A stretch of 64,000 nt of DNA from Streptomyces peucetius (GTDB taxonomy: Bacteria > Actinomycetota > Actinomycetes > Streptomycetales > Streptomycetaceae), in the NCBI RefSeq assembly GCF_025854275.1, contig NZ_CP107567.1, forward strand, positions 5,766,001 through 5,830,000, given 5' to 3'. Of this stretch, positions 36,640-44,751 are shown one piece after another (the first letter of the stretch is position 1; every line of letters starts with the position of its first letter). The translations under genes and the position numbers were made by a program. The notes under the pieces were generated by a model. It saw nothing but the letters and a program-made list of their open reading frames with translations, was not told where the DNA came from and did no database searches.

Positions 36640-37763
36640 GGGGCCGTCGGACCTGGCGTGGCCGCGAGCAGCCGTCGCAGGGCGCCGGGAGCCTCCTCGA
36701 CCGAGTCGACGAGCGCGATGCGCCCCTCCATCGACCTGCCGCGCGCCAGGGACCGGAGCAGCGGCCAGGCGGGCAGGTGCTCCGTCCAGTGGGACCGGTT
36801 CACCAGCACCATGGGGGTCGGTTCGCCGCGGGACCCGTAGTAGTTCGGGGTCGCGTTGTCGAAGATCTCCTGCAGGGTGCCGGCGGCGCCCGGCAGGAAG
36901 ATCACGCCCTTGTCGCAGCGGGCCAGCAGACCGTCCTCGCGGGTGGCGTTGGCGAAGTACTTGGCGATGTGGCCCGCGAAGGCGTTGGGCGGCTCGTGAC
37001 CGTAGAACCAGGTCGGGATCCCGACCGAGTCGCCGCCCTGCGGCCAGCGCTCCCGCACCTCGAAGGCGGCCTGCGCCCAGTCGGTGACGGACGGCACGAA
37101 CAACGGCGTCTTGGCGAGGAGCAGGAGCGCGTCGTCCAGCATCCCGTCCGGGTGCGGCGCCGTGTACGCGCCGAGGTTGGCGGCCTCCATCGCGCCGGGC
37201 CCGCCGCCGGTGGCGACCGTGAACCCCGCACGGGACAGCTCGCGGCCGAGACGAGCGGCACCGGCGTACGCGTCGGTGCCACGGCCCATCGCGTGCCCGC
37301 CCATGACCCCCACGACCCCTGCGCCGGCGAGGAGTTCGTCGAGCGCGTCGGACATCGCGTCGTCGTGGACGGCGCGCAGCATCGAGGCGAAGATGTCGCC
37401 GTCGGCCTTGGTCCGCTGGAACCAGGCGTAGGCGAGGGCGTCCGGCGTCGCCTCGTAGCCGCCGTCCGCGAGGCCGGCGAAGAGGTCGTCGGGGGAGTAG
37501 AGCTGCCCGCGGTACGGGTCGAAGGGCAGGTCGGGCACGGGCGGGAAGACCAGTGCGCCGTCCGCGCGTACCTTGGCGGCGGCCTCGGGCTCCATCCGGC
37601 AGCCGAGGAACACCGCGGCGGTGGTCTCGACGCGGAGCAGGTCGGCGGTGCGGGCGGTGAGGTCGAGCGACTGCAGGCGGTACCCGACGAGCGAACCGCG
37701 GGCGGCGACGTGGTCGAACTCTTCGAGGGACTCGATCTCACGGTCGTGCGGGGTGGCCGTCAT
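36636..37763 (-). CDS. LOG-family Rossmann-fold protein
   Basis: This is a 375-residue protein of the lysine-decarboxylase-like (LOG) superfamily. The nucleotide-binding motif TGGGPGAMEAANLGA is present. The second family motif, normally PGGxGTxxE, reads LPGAAGTLQEIF, with two glycines replaced by alanine. Short LOG enzymes cleave nucleoside monophosphates to release cytokinin bases; this long form has about 130 extra N-terminal residues and its substrate is unknown. ATG 37763 is chosen over the frame from 37943. It converges on thiQ. The upstream 207-bp stretch (37764-37970) holds no gene. Confidence 0.75.
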   Translation of the reverse strand: MTATPHDREIESLEEFDHVAARGSLVGYRLQSLDLTARTADLLRVETTAAVFLGCRMEPEAAAKVRADGALVFPPVPDLPFDPYRGQLYSPDDLFAGLADGGYEATPDALAYAWFQRTKADGDIFASMLRAVHDDAMSDALDELLAGAGVVGVMGGHAMGRGTDAYAGAARLGRELSRAGFTVATGGGPGAMEAANLGAYTAPHPDGMLDDALLLLAKTPLFVPSVTDWAQAAFEVRERWPQGGDSVGIPTWFYGHEPPNAFAGHIAKYFANATREDGLLARCDKGVIFLPGAAGTLQEIFDNATPNYYGSRGEPTPMVLVNRSHWTEHLPAWPLLRSLARGRSMEGRIALVDSVEEAPGALRRLLAATPGPTAP

Positions 37764-37970
37764 GCGCCCACGATAGGCGGCGGCGGGTCTTTCCCCCCAC
37801 CCCGCCCCTTCCCACGACCGAACCCGCGCCTCGAGCGCCGGCTGGGCCGGACCTGCCCGTCCCGTCGGGGCTGCGCAACCGGGCGGTCGCCTTGAGCGAA
37901 ACGGTTCAGCGGATCGGGGACGCGGCGGTGTCAATCGCCGCACGCCCGGGACGCCGTGGTGCGAAACGGG

Positions 37971-39080
37971 TCAGCGGGTCAGCGGGGCGGCGGCGAGAGC
38001 GCCCACCGTGAGGGTCAGGGGGGCGAAGACCGTCACGAGGATGCCCACCCGCAGCGCCGCCGCCTGGCGCAGGACCGCCAACGAGGCGCCCAGGGTCCGC
38101 AGCGCCGTCGTCGCCTCCGAGCGGGCCGCTCTCGCGTCGAGCGCCGACGTCAGCAGCGTCGCCGCCGTGCAGGCGACGACCAGCGCCGCGCCCAGGGCCG
38201 TCATCGGGCCCCAGGGCCGCGGGGCGGAGCCGTACGCGGCGGTCGCCGCGACCGTGCCGGAGGCCACCGCGCACATCACGCCGATCGGGCGCCCGACGCG
38301 GCGGGACTCCTCCATGAGGATGCGGCCGGCCAGCAGGCGGGTCGCGCCGGGACCGGCGGACTGCAGGAGGCGGCCGCACAGGTGGGTGACGGCCGGGCCG
38401 GCGAGCCAGAGGCCCAGTACCGTGAGGGTCCAGCCCGCCAGTACTCCGGCAGACCGCCCCTCGTCGCCCGTGGTGCTCGCGTACGTCTCGACGGCCAGGC
38501 CGACCGCGACGAGTGCGACGCCCCAGGGCAGCCCGGCGGGGGTGCCGTCGGGTTCCTCCGCGTCCGGCGCCGTGTTCCGCGGCCGCAGGACCACCGCGGC
38601 AGCGGCGGTGGCGACGAGCGGCACGATCGCCAGCAGCGTGAGGACGGCGGGCAGCGGAAGCGGCTGCTCCGCGGCGAGCAGCTCGGCCGCGGCCCCGTCG
38701 AACGGCAGCCCCGACAGGTCGCCCCGCAGATGCAGGAAGAACAGCAGCGCGATCATGCTGCCGAGGGTGCAGGACAGGGCGGTGGAGGCCGCGGCGAGCG
38801 CGGTGAGGCGGACGGGGCCGAGCCCGACGGCTGACAGACCGGTCCGCGGCCGGGTTCCGGGGTCCGTACGGGCCACGGCGACGGCGAGGTACACCGTCGC
38901 GGCGAGGGGAAGCGCGCACCACAGCAGACGCGCCACGGCCTCCGGTGCCCCGGGATGCGACAGCGCGTGCATCAGCGTGCACAGCAGCAGAAAGCCGACA
39001 CCCGCCGACGCCCCCGCCACCATCAGACGGCGGAGGAGTACCAGCGGATGCGCCCCGCGGGCTAGACGGAGAGCGAGCAC
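37971..39080 (-). CDS. ABC transporter permease (FtsX-like), function unknown
   Basis: This 369-residue membrane protein has about 8-10 hydrophobic segments (for example SAGVGFLLLCTLMHALSHPG and TLTVLGLWLAGPAVTHLCG). It has the general look of a FtsX/MacB-type permease that pairs with the preceding ATPase. GTG 39080 overlaps the ATPase stop by 19 nt, so the two are coupled. The transported or sensed substrate cannot be inferred. Confidence 0.65.
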   Translation of the reverse strand: MLALRLARGAHPLVLLRRLMVAGASAGVGFLLLCTLMHALSHPGAPEAVARLLWCALPLAATVYLAVAVARTDPGTRPRTGLSAVGLGPVRLTALAAASTALSCTLGSMIALLFFLHLRGDLSGLPFDGAAAELLAAEQPLPLPAVLTLLAIVPLVATAAAAVVLRPRNTAPDAEEPDGTPAGLPWGVALVAVGLAVETYASTTGDEGRSAGVLAGWTLTVLGLWLAGPAVTHLCGRLLQSAGPGATRLLAGRILMEESRRVGRPIGVMCAVASGTVAATAAYGSAPRPWGPMTALGAALVVACTAATLLTSALDARAARSEATTALRTLGASLAVLRQAAALRVGILVTVFAPLTLTVGALAAAPLTR

Positions 39081-39790
39081 GCGTCCCGGCCTTCCGCGTC
39101 CTCGATCACGGGGGAGCCCACGCGCCGCCCGTCGGCGATCGTGATCGTACGGTCGGCGAGGGCCGCGATGTCCGCGTCGTGCGTGGCGAGCACCATGGTG
39201 ATCCGGTGCGAGCGGACCGCGGCGGCCAGCGTGCGCAGTACGTGCGCCCGGTCCAAGCTGTGCAGCGACGCCGTCGGCTCGTCGGCGAAGAGCACGGACG
39301 GCGTGGTGACCAGGGCCCGCGCGACGGCGACACGCTGCTGCTCGGCCCGGAGCAGCGTGCACGGGCGCCTGCCCGCGCAGGGGCCGATGTCCAGTCGCTC
39401 CATCCACTCCATCGCCGTGGCCTTCGCGGCCCGGCGGGAGACGCCCGCGAGCAGCAGCGGCAGGGCCGCGTTCTCCCACGCCTTCAGCTCCGGTACGAGC
39501 GTCGGCTCCGGATCGATCCAGCCGAACCGGTCGCGTCGCAGCCGTTCGCGCACCATGGCGGACATCGTGTGCACGGGGGTGCTGTTGAACCACACCTCGC
39601 CCTCCTGCGCCACGAGCCGGCCGGACAGGCACTGCAGGAGCGTGGTCTTGCCGCTGCCGCGCGCTCCGTGCACGGCGAGGATCTCACCCTCCCGCACGCC
39701 CAGGGAGACGCCGACGAGGGCAGGGGAGCCGCGGTGGGCGTGGCGCAGGGATCGAGCCCAGATCACATCGTTGTCGGGCGGGGCCACCAT
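39062..39790 (-). CDS. ABC transporter ATP-binding protein with degenerate signature motif
   Basis: This is a 242-residue MacB/LolD-like ATPase. Walker A (GARGSGKTTLL) and Walker B (VLFADEPTAS) with the H-loop (LATHDADIAA) are intact. The signature motif, normally LSGGEQQR, is LLRAEQQRVAVARAL, losing the Ser-Gly-Gly that contacts ATP. ATPase activity may therefore be reduced. ATG 39790 is chosen over the longer frame to 39928. It is followed by an overlapping permease gene. Confidence 0.8.
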   Translation of the reverse strand: MVAPPDNDVIWARSLRHAHRGSPALVGVSLGVREGEILAVHGARGSGKTTLLQCLSGRLVAQEGEVWFNSTPVHTMSAMVRERLRRDRFGWIDPEPTLVPELKAWENAALPLLLAGVSRRAAKATAMEWMERLDIGPCAGRRPCTLLRAEQQRVAVARALVTTPSVLFADEPTASLHSLDRAHVLRTLAAAVRSHRITMVLATHDADIAALADRTITIADGRRVGSPVIEDAEGRDACSLSV

Positions 39791-39905
39791 GACGTACACC
39801 TCGGTTCTGATCAGATTTCCGGCCCCCCGTACGGGGGAACGAAGACAGGGCCGATCGGTCACTGGGCACGCTAAGGAGTCACTGCCTGGCTGCGGGGAAG
39901 CACGC

Positions 39906-39949
39906 GGCCCGGGCACCGTCCATCTCACTCGGATGGAGGTACCCGGGCC
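39906..39949. terminator. Terminator downstream of the aminotransferase gene
   Basis: Arms 39906-39924 and 39932-39949 pair over about 18 bp with one bulge and one G-U, with a 7-nt loop. It lies 30 bp past the stop of the minus-strand aminotransferase gene and closes the Lrp-aminotransferase operon. Confidence 0.6.
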
Positions 39950-39979
39950 ACGGGCCGTACGCGGGGAGGGAGGGTCGGG

Positions 39980-41350
39980 TCAGAGCTTCGCCCAGGCCTC
40001 CGTGAGGACGTTGCGCAGGATCTGCTCGATCTCGTCGAACGTCGACTGGCCGGAGATCAGCGGCGGCGCCAGCTGGACGACCGGGTCGCCGCGGTCGTCG
40101 GCCCGGCAGTACAGACCGTTGTCGTACAGCGCCTTGGAGAGGAAGCCGTACAGGACGCGCTCGGTCTCCTCGTCGTTGAAGGACTCCTTGGTGACCTTGT
40201 CCTTCACCAGCTCGATGCCGTAGAAGAAGCCGTTGCCGCGGACGTCGCCGACGATCGGCAGGTCGTGCAGCTTCTGCAGCGTGGAGAAGAAGGCGCCCTC
40301 GTTGTCGAGCACGTGCTGGTTGAGGCCCTCGCGCTCGAAGATGTCGAGGTTGGCGAGGCCCACGGCCGCGGAGACCGGGTGGCCGCCGAAGGTGTAGCCG
40401 TGCAGGAAGGTGTTGTCGCCCTGGTAGAACGGCTCGGCGATGCGGTCGGAGACGATGCAGGCGCCGATCGGGGAGTAGCCCGAGGTCATGCCCTTGGCGC
40501 AGGTGATCATGTCCGGCACGTAGCCGAACTTGTCGCAGGCGAACATCGTGCCGAGCCGGCCGAAGGCGCAGATGACCTCGTCGGAGACGAGCAGCACGTC
40601 GTACTGGTCGCAGATCTCGCGGACCCGCTGGAAGTACCCGGGCGGCGGCGGGAAGCAGCCGCCCGCGTTCTGCACCGGCTCGAGGAAGACCGCGGCGACG
40701 GTCTCGGGACCCTCGAAGAGGATCTGCTGCTCGATCTGGTCGGCGGCCCAGCGGCCGAAGGCCTCGGGGTCGTCGCCGTGGACCGGGGCGCGGTAGATGT
40801 TGGTGTTCGGCACCTTGTGCGCGCCGGGGACCAGCGGCTCGAAGGGGGCCTTGAGGGCCGGCAGGCCGGTGATGGACAGGGCGCCCTGCGGAGTGCCGTG
40901 GTAGGCGACCGCGCGGGAGATGACCTTGTACTTGGTGTGCTTGCCCTGGAGCTTGAAGTACTGCTTGGCGAGCTTCCAGGCGGTCTCGACGGCCTCGCCG
41001 CCGCCGGTGGTGAAGAAGACCTTGTTGAGGTCGCCCGGTGCGTGGTGGGCGAGGCGCTCCGCGAGCTCGACGGCCTTGGGGTGCGCGTACGACCACACGG
41101 GGAAGAACGCGAGCTCCTGAGCCTGCTTGTACGCGGTCTCCGCGAGCTCGTGGCGGCCGTGCCCCGCGTTGACCACGAAGAGGCCGGAGAGGCCGTCCAG
41201 GTAGCGCTTGCCCTTGTCGTCGTAGATGTAGGTGCCCTCGCCACGCACGATGGTGGGCACGGGTGCGTGCTCGTACGACGACATGCGGGTGAAGTGCATC
41301 CACAGGTGGTCGTAGGCGGACTTTGACAGGTCGCTGCGGTCCTTGCTCAC
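39980..41350 (-). CDS. Class III aminotransferase, probable putrescine/polyamine transaminase
   Basis: This 456-residue PLP enzyme has Lys286 (MITCAKGMTSG) as the Schiff-base residue and Asp257 (LLVSDEVICAFG) contacting the pyridine nitrogen. Start GTG 41350 gives MSKDRSDLSKSAYDHLWMHF, matching S. coelicolor homologues next to the polyamine regulator; upstream in-frame codons to 41536 are rejected. The adjacent Lrp regulator and divergent aldehyde dehydrogenase suggest it removes the amino group from putrescine or a related diamine to give 4-aminobutyraldehyde. A beta-alanine/pyruvate-type substrate is an alternative. Confidence 0.85.
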   Translation of the reverse strand: MSKDRSDLSKSAYDHLWMHFTRMSSYEHAPVPTIVRGEGTYIYDDKGKRYLDGLSGLFVVNAGHGRHELAETAYKQAQELAFFPVWSYAHPKAVELAERLAHHAPGDLNKVFFTTGGGEAVETAWKLAKQYFKLQGKHTKYKVISRAVAYHGTPQGALSITGLPALKAPFEPLVPGAHKVPNTNIYRAPVHGDDPEAFGRWAADQIEQQILFEGPETVAAVFLEPVQNAGGCFPPPPGYFQRVREICDQYDVLLVSDEVICAFGRLGTMFACDKFGYVPDMITCAKGMTSGYSPIGACIVSDRIAEPFYQGDNTFLHGYTFGGHPVSAAVGLANLDIFEREGLNQHVLDNEGAFFSTLQKLHDLPIVGDVRGNGFFYGIELVKDKVTKESFNDEETERVLYGFLSKALYDNGLYCRADDRGDPVVQLAPPLISGQSTFDEIEQILRNVLTEAWAKL

Positions 41351-41352
41351 GG

Positions 41353-41868
41353 CTATCGGGTTCCCCACATATAGGTCTGCTTCTTGAGCTTGAGGTAGAC
41401 GAAGCTCTCGGTGGAGCGCACGCCGGGGAGCGCACGGATCCGTTTGTTGATCACTTCGAGCAGGTGGTCGTCGTCCTCGCAGACGATCTCCACCATCAGG
41501 TCGAAGGAGCCCGCGGTCATCACCACGTACTCGCATTCGGCCATGGCCGTCAGCGCGTCCGCGACGGGGTCGAGGTCGCCCTCGACCTTGATGCCGACCA
41601 TCGCCTGGCGTCGCAGGCCCACGGTGAGCGGGTCGGTGACGGCGACGATCTGCATCACGCCTTGGTCGAGCAGCTTCTGGACGCGCTGCCGCACGGCTGC
41701 TTCGGAAAGGCCGACGGCCTTGCCGATCGCGGCGTACGGACGGCGGCCGTCCTCCTGCAGCTGTTCGATGATCGCGAGGGAGACCGCGTCGATCGTCGGG
41801 GTCGACGAACCGCTCGCGGTTCCGTTCCTGGAGTCTGCGCTACGACTGGCCACGGCCTCACTGTGCAC
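41353..41868 (-). CDS. Lrp/AsnC family regulator (EpuRI-like)
   Basis: This is a 171-residue protein. An N-terminal winged helix-turn-helix (LAIIEQLQEDGRRPYAAIGK, GLSEAAVRQRVQKLLDQGVM) is followed by a C-terminal RAM ligand-sensing domain. The gene precedes the aminotransferase by 2 nt and is divergent from the aldehyde dehydrogenase. The S. coelicolor counterpart in this position, EpuRI, represses polyamine-utilisation genes. GTG 41868 is chosen; GTG 41853 and TTG 41889 are alternatives. Confidence 0.87.
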   Translation of the reverse strand: MHSEAVASRSADSRNGTASGSSTPTIDAVSLAIIEQLQEDGRRPYAAIGKAVGLSEAAVRQRVQKLLDQGVMQIVAVTDPLTVGLRRQAMVGIKVEGDLDPVADALTAMAECEYVVMTAGSFDLMVEIVCEDDDHLLEVINKRIRALPGVRSTESFVYLKLKKQTYMWGTR

Positions 41869-41907
41869 CGCGACTCGTCTGTCTGGCAAGTCCTGAGCGA
41901 TGAAATT

Positions 41908-41990
41908 CGTTGTTGAAGGGCCCGAATCTCACTGAATCCGAAGTTGCGGGCTTGCGGGCCTGTTGAAAAGCTCAGCGAAGAGATTAGGGT
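41908..41990. promoter_or_regulatory. Divergent control region between the Lrp regulator and aldehyde dehydrogenase genes
   Basis: TTGAAA (41963-41968), 16 bp, TAGGGT (41985-41990) forms a good promoter for the plus-strand aldehyde dehydrogenase gene. CGTTGTTG at 41908-41915 (CAACAACG on the minus strand) lies in the part that serves the regulator gene. A related element occurs upstream of the second dehydrogenase at 49.5 kb and is a candidate regulator site. Confidence 0.55.
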
Positions 41991-42031
41991 GGATGTCTCA
42001 CCCATCGGACACGACAGGAGGGGTGGCACCA

Positions 42032-43471
42032 GTGACCACCGAGCTGCGTCGACTGCGCAACTACATCAACGGGGAGTTCAAGGACGCCGCCGACGGCCGG
42101 ACGATCGACATCGTCAACCCCGCCACGGGCGAGGTGTACGCCACGTCGCCGCTCTCCGGGCAGGCCGACGTCGACGCAGCCATGGACGCTGCCGCGGCAG
42201 CCTTCCCCGCCTGGCGCGACACCACGCCCGCCGAGCGCCAGAAGGTGCTGCTCAAGATCGCCGACGCGTTCGAGGAGCGGGCCGAGGACCTGATCGCGGC
42301 CGAGTCGGAGAACACGGGCAAGCCGATCGGGCTCACCCGAACCGAAGAGATCCCGCCGATGGTGGACCAGATCCGCTTCTTCGCGGGCGCCGCGCGCATG
42401 CTGGAGGGCCGCTCCGCCGGTGAGTACATGGAGGGCCTGACCTCCATCGTCCGGCGCGAGCCGGTGGGCGTGTGCGCCCAGGTCGCGCCGTGGAACTACC
42501 CGATGATGATGGCCGTCTGGAAGTTCGCCCCGGCGCTGGCCGCGGGCAACACCGTCGTGCTGAAGCCGTCGGACACCACGCCCGCGTCGACCGTGCTGAT
42601 GGCCGAGATCATCGGCGCGATCGCACCCAAGGGCGTCTTCAACGTCGTCTGCGGCGACCGTGACACCGGCCGCGCGATGGTCGAGCACCCGACCCCCGCG
42701 ATGGCGTCCATCACCGGCTCCGTGCGCGCGGGCATCCAGGTCGCCGCGTCCGCGGCCAAGGACGTCAAGCGGGTCCACCTGGAGCTCGGCGGCAAGGCGC
42801 CGGTCGTGGTCTTCGAGGACACCGACATCGACAAGGCCGTCGAGGACATCTCGGTGGCGGGCTTCTTCAACGCCGGCCAGGACTGCACCGCGGCGACACG
42901 CGTGCTCGTCCACGAGTCGATCCACGACGAGTTCGTCTCCGCGCTCGCCAAGGCGGCGGCGGAGACGAAGACCGGCGCCCCGGACGACGAGGACGTGCTG
43001 TACGGCCCGCTGAACAACGCCAACCAGCTGGACCAGGTCACCGGCTTCATCGACCGGCTGCCGGCGCACGCCAAGGTCGAGGCGGGCGGTCAGCGGGTCG
43101 GCGACAAGGGCTACTTCTACGCCCCGACCGTCGTCTCCGGTCTGAAGCAGGACGACGAGATCATCCAGAACGAGGTCTTCGGCCCGGTCATCACCGTCCA
43201 GTCCTTCTCCGACGAGGCACAGGCCCTCGAGTGGGCGAACGGCGTGGAGTACGCGCTGGCGTCCTCGGTGTGGACCAAGGACCACGCGCGGGCGATGCGC
43301 ATGTCCAAGTCCCTCGACTTCGGATGCGTGTGGATCAACACCCACATCCCGCTGGTGGCGGAGATGCCGCACGGCGGCTTCAAGAAGTCCGGCTACGGCA
43401 AGGACCTTTCGGCGTACGGCTTCGACGACTACACGCGCATCAAGCACGTGATGACGTCGCTCGACGGCTGA
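42032..43471 (+). CDS. Aldehyde dehydrogenase, probable 4-aminobutyraldehyde dehydrogenase
   Basis: This 479-residue NAD(P)-dependent ALDH has catalytic Cys285 (NAGQDCTAATR) and general-base Glu251 (LELGGKAPVVV), with cofactor loop WNYPMMM. The Gln-Asp-Cys-Thr-Ala context is typical of gamma-aminobutyraldehyde/betaine-aldehyde dehydrogenases. GTG 42032 (MTTELRRLRNYINGEF) is preceded by AGGAGGGG. It would oxidise the product of the divergently transcribed aminotransferase to GABA. Confidence 0.9.
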   Translation: MTTELRRLRNYINGEFKDAADGRTIDIVNPATGEVYATSPLSGQADVDAAMDAAAAAFPAWRDTTPAERQKVLLKIADAFEERAEDLIAAESENTGKPIGLTRTEEIPPMVDQIRFFAGAARMLEGRSAGEYMEGLTSIVRREPVGVCAQVAPWNYPMMMAVWKFAPALAAGNTVVLKPSDTTPASTVLMAEIIGAIAPKGVFNVVCGDRDTGRAMVEHPTPAMASITGSVRAGIQVAASAAKDVKRVHLELGGKAPVVVFEDTDIDKAVEDISVAGFFNAGQDCTAATRVLVHESIHDEFVSALAKAAAETKTGAPDDEDVLYGPLNNANQLDQVTGFIDRLPAHAKVEAGGQRVGDKGYFYAPTVVSGLKQDDEIIQNEVFGPVITVQSFSDEAQALEWANGVEYALASSVWTKDHARAMRMSKSLDFGCVWINTHIPLVAEMPHGGFKKSGYGKDLSAYGFDDYTRIKHVMTSLDG

Positions 43472-43494
43472 CCCCGGCCCCTCCCGTACGGGAA

Positions 43495-43537
43495 ACGACA
43501 ACGCGCCCGGTGCACTGTGCACCGGGCGCGTTGTCGT
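43495..43537 (+). terminator. Strong terminator after the first aldehyde dehydrogenase gene
   Basis: A perfect 20-bp inverted repeat (43495-43514 with 43518-43537) lies 24 nt past the stop. It is among the longest hairpins in the window and isolates the dehydrogenase from the HXXEE gene. Confidence 0.85.
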
Positions 43538-43642
43538 GCGGCGGGCCTGCGGCGGGGCTGCTGCGGGCGCTGTGGCGGGCAGGTCCGGGACGGTGGGCCG
43601 GAAGGCGCCCCTCCGCGCGGTCCCTGGCCCAGACTGGGGATC

Positions 43643-44173
43643 ATGAACGACGAGCGGATGAACGCGACTGTCACGTACGGCCTTCTCGCCGCCTGGGCGC
43701 TGCACGACCTGGAGGAGCTGGCCACCGGGCCGCGGTGGGTGCGGGAAAACGTCCCCGCGCTCCGTGAACGGTTCCCGCAGGTCCCCGAACGGGCCTGGCG
43801 GGTCGTGGAAACGGTCGACGAGCGCGAGTTCACCGCGGCGGTGGGAGTGATGGGCCTGATCGTCGGCGCGGCCTCCGTCGCCGGGCACCGCACCGGCGGC
43901 CGGTCGGCCTTCTACCAGGGCGCGGTCGACGGGTTCGGGCTGCACGGCCTGGTCCACCTCGCCCAGGCGGCAGCCGTTCGCGGTTACACCCCCGGGTCGG
44001 TGACCTCGCCGCTGATCGTGGTGCCCTTCGCGCTCTGGGCCCGGGGGCGGCTCCGGCGTGCCGGCGTGCTGCGGCCCGCCCGGGCTCGGGATGCCGTGGC
44101 GGGACTGGCGGTGGCCGCGGGTGCGACCGCAGTCGCCCATCTCGTCGCCCGGAGGATCAGCGGCACCCGATAG
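43643..44173 (+). CDS. HXXEE-domain membrane protein
   Basis: This is a 176-residue protein. The HXXEE motif (WALHDLEELATG) is followed by conserved Trp/Arg and about three hydrophobic helices containing further histidines (LHGLVHLAQAAAVRG, AVAHLVARR), as in that family. The His/Glu set suggests a membrane metal site, but the function is unknown. ATG 43643 is used; the upstream in-frame region is the terminator stem and non-coding. Confidence 0.75.
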   Translation: MNDERMNATVTYGLLAAWALHDLEELATGPRWVRENVPALRERFPQVPERAWRVVETVDEREFTAAVGVMGLIVGAASVAGHRTGGRSAFYQGAVDGFGLHGLVHLAQAAAVRGYTPGSVTSPLIVVPFALWARGRLRRAGVLRPARARDAVAGLAVAAGATAVAHLVARRISGTR

Positions 44174-44175
44174 TT

Positions 44176-44203
44176 TTGAACATGTTCACTTCTGCCTTAG
44201 GCT
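44176..44203 (+). promoter_or_regulatory. Promoter with overlapping palindromic operator, leaderless gene
   Basis: TTGAAC (44176-44181), 16 bp, TAGGCT (44198-44203) forms a promoter whose predicted start is at or near the ATG at 44210. The perfect 12-bp palindrome TGAACATGTTCA (44177-44188) covers the -35 element and resembles a TetR-type operator. Confidence 0.55.
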
Positions 44204-44209
44204 GCCCGC

Positions 44210-44749
44210 ATGAGCGAGCGAGCAGCCCTCTTGCGGGGGATACGCGTGTGGTTGGCCGTCTTCGTCGTGTGTCTGGTGCTCAGCGGGGTGACCGCCTTCC
44301 CCCTGGTGACGGAACTGCGCTGGCTCGAGGACCTGTTGCGGTCCCCTGCCTCGCCCGTCCCCGAGCAACTGCCCGCCCTCATGGAGTGGATCGGGCGGGT
44401 GCGGGAAGGGCTCGACGCCACCGAGGAGACGTATCCCTTCATCCTCTACGGCACGGACTGGCTCGCCTTCGCCCACCTGGTGATCGCCGTCGCCTTCTAC
44501 GGGCCCTACCGCGACCCCGTCCGCAACATCTGGGTCGTGGAGTTCGGCATGATCGCCTGCGCCGGGATCATCCCGCTCGCCCTGATCTGCGGCCCGATCC
44601 GGGGCATCCCGTTCTGGTGGTCGGTCATCGACATGTCCTTCGGCGTCTTCGGGGTGATCCCGCTGTACCTGATCCGCCGCAGGATCAAGCGGCTCGAAGC
44701 GCTCACGGCACCGGTGCCCGCGGGGGTACCGGCGCCGTCGGCGGCCTGA
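44210..44749 (+). CDS. Small integral membrane protein
   Basis: The 179-residue protein has four predicted membrane helices (VWLAVFVVCLVLSGVTAF; LAFAHLVIAVAFYG; IWVVEFGMIACAGIIPLALI; WWSVIDMSFGVFGVIPLYLI). Conserved Trp/Pro residues suggest a defined fold, but I recognise no family. No Shine-Dalgarno sequence is visible and the promoter predicts a leaderless transcript. It converges on the broken serine hydrolase gene. Confidence 0.7.
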   Translation: MSERAALLRGIRVWLAVFVVCLVLSGVTAFPLVTELRWLEDLLRSPASPVPEQLPALMEWIGRVREGLDATEETYPFILYGTDWLAFAHLVIAVAFYGPYRDPVRNIWVVEFGMIACAGIIPLALICGPIRGIPFWWSVIDMSFGVFGVIPLYLIRRRIKRLEALTAPVPAGVPAPSAA

Positions 44750-44751
44750 GA

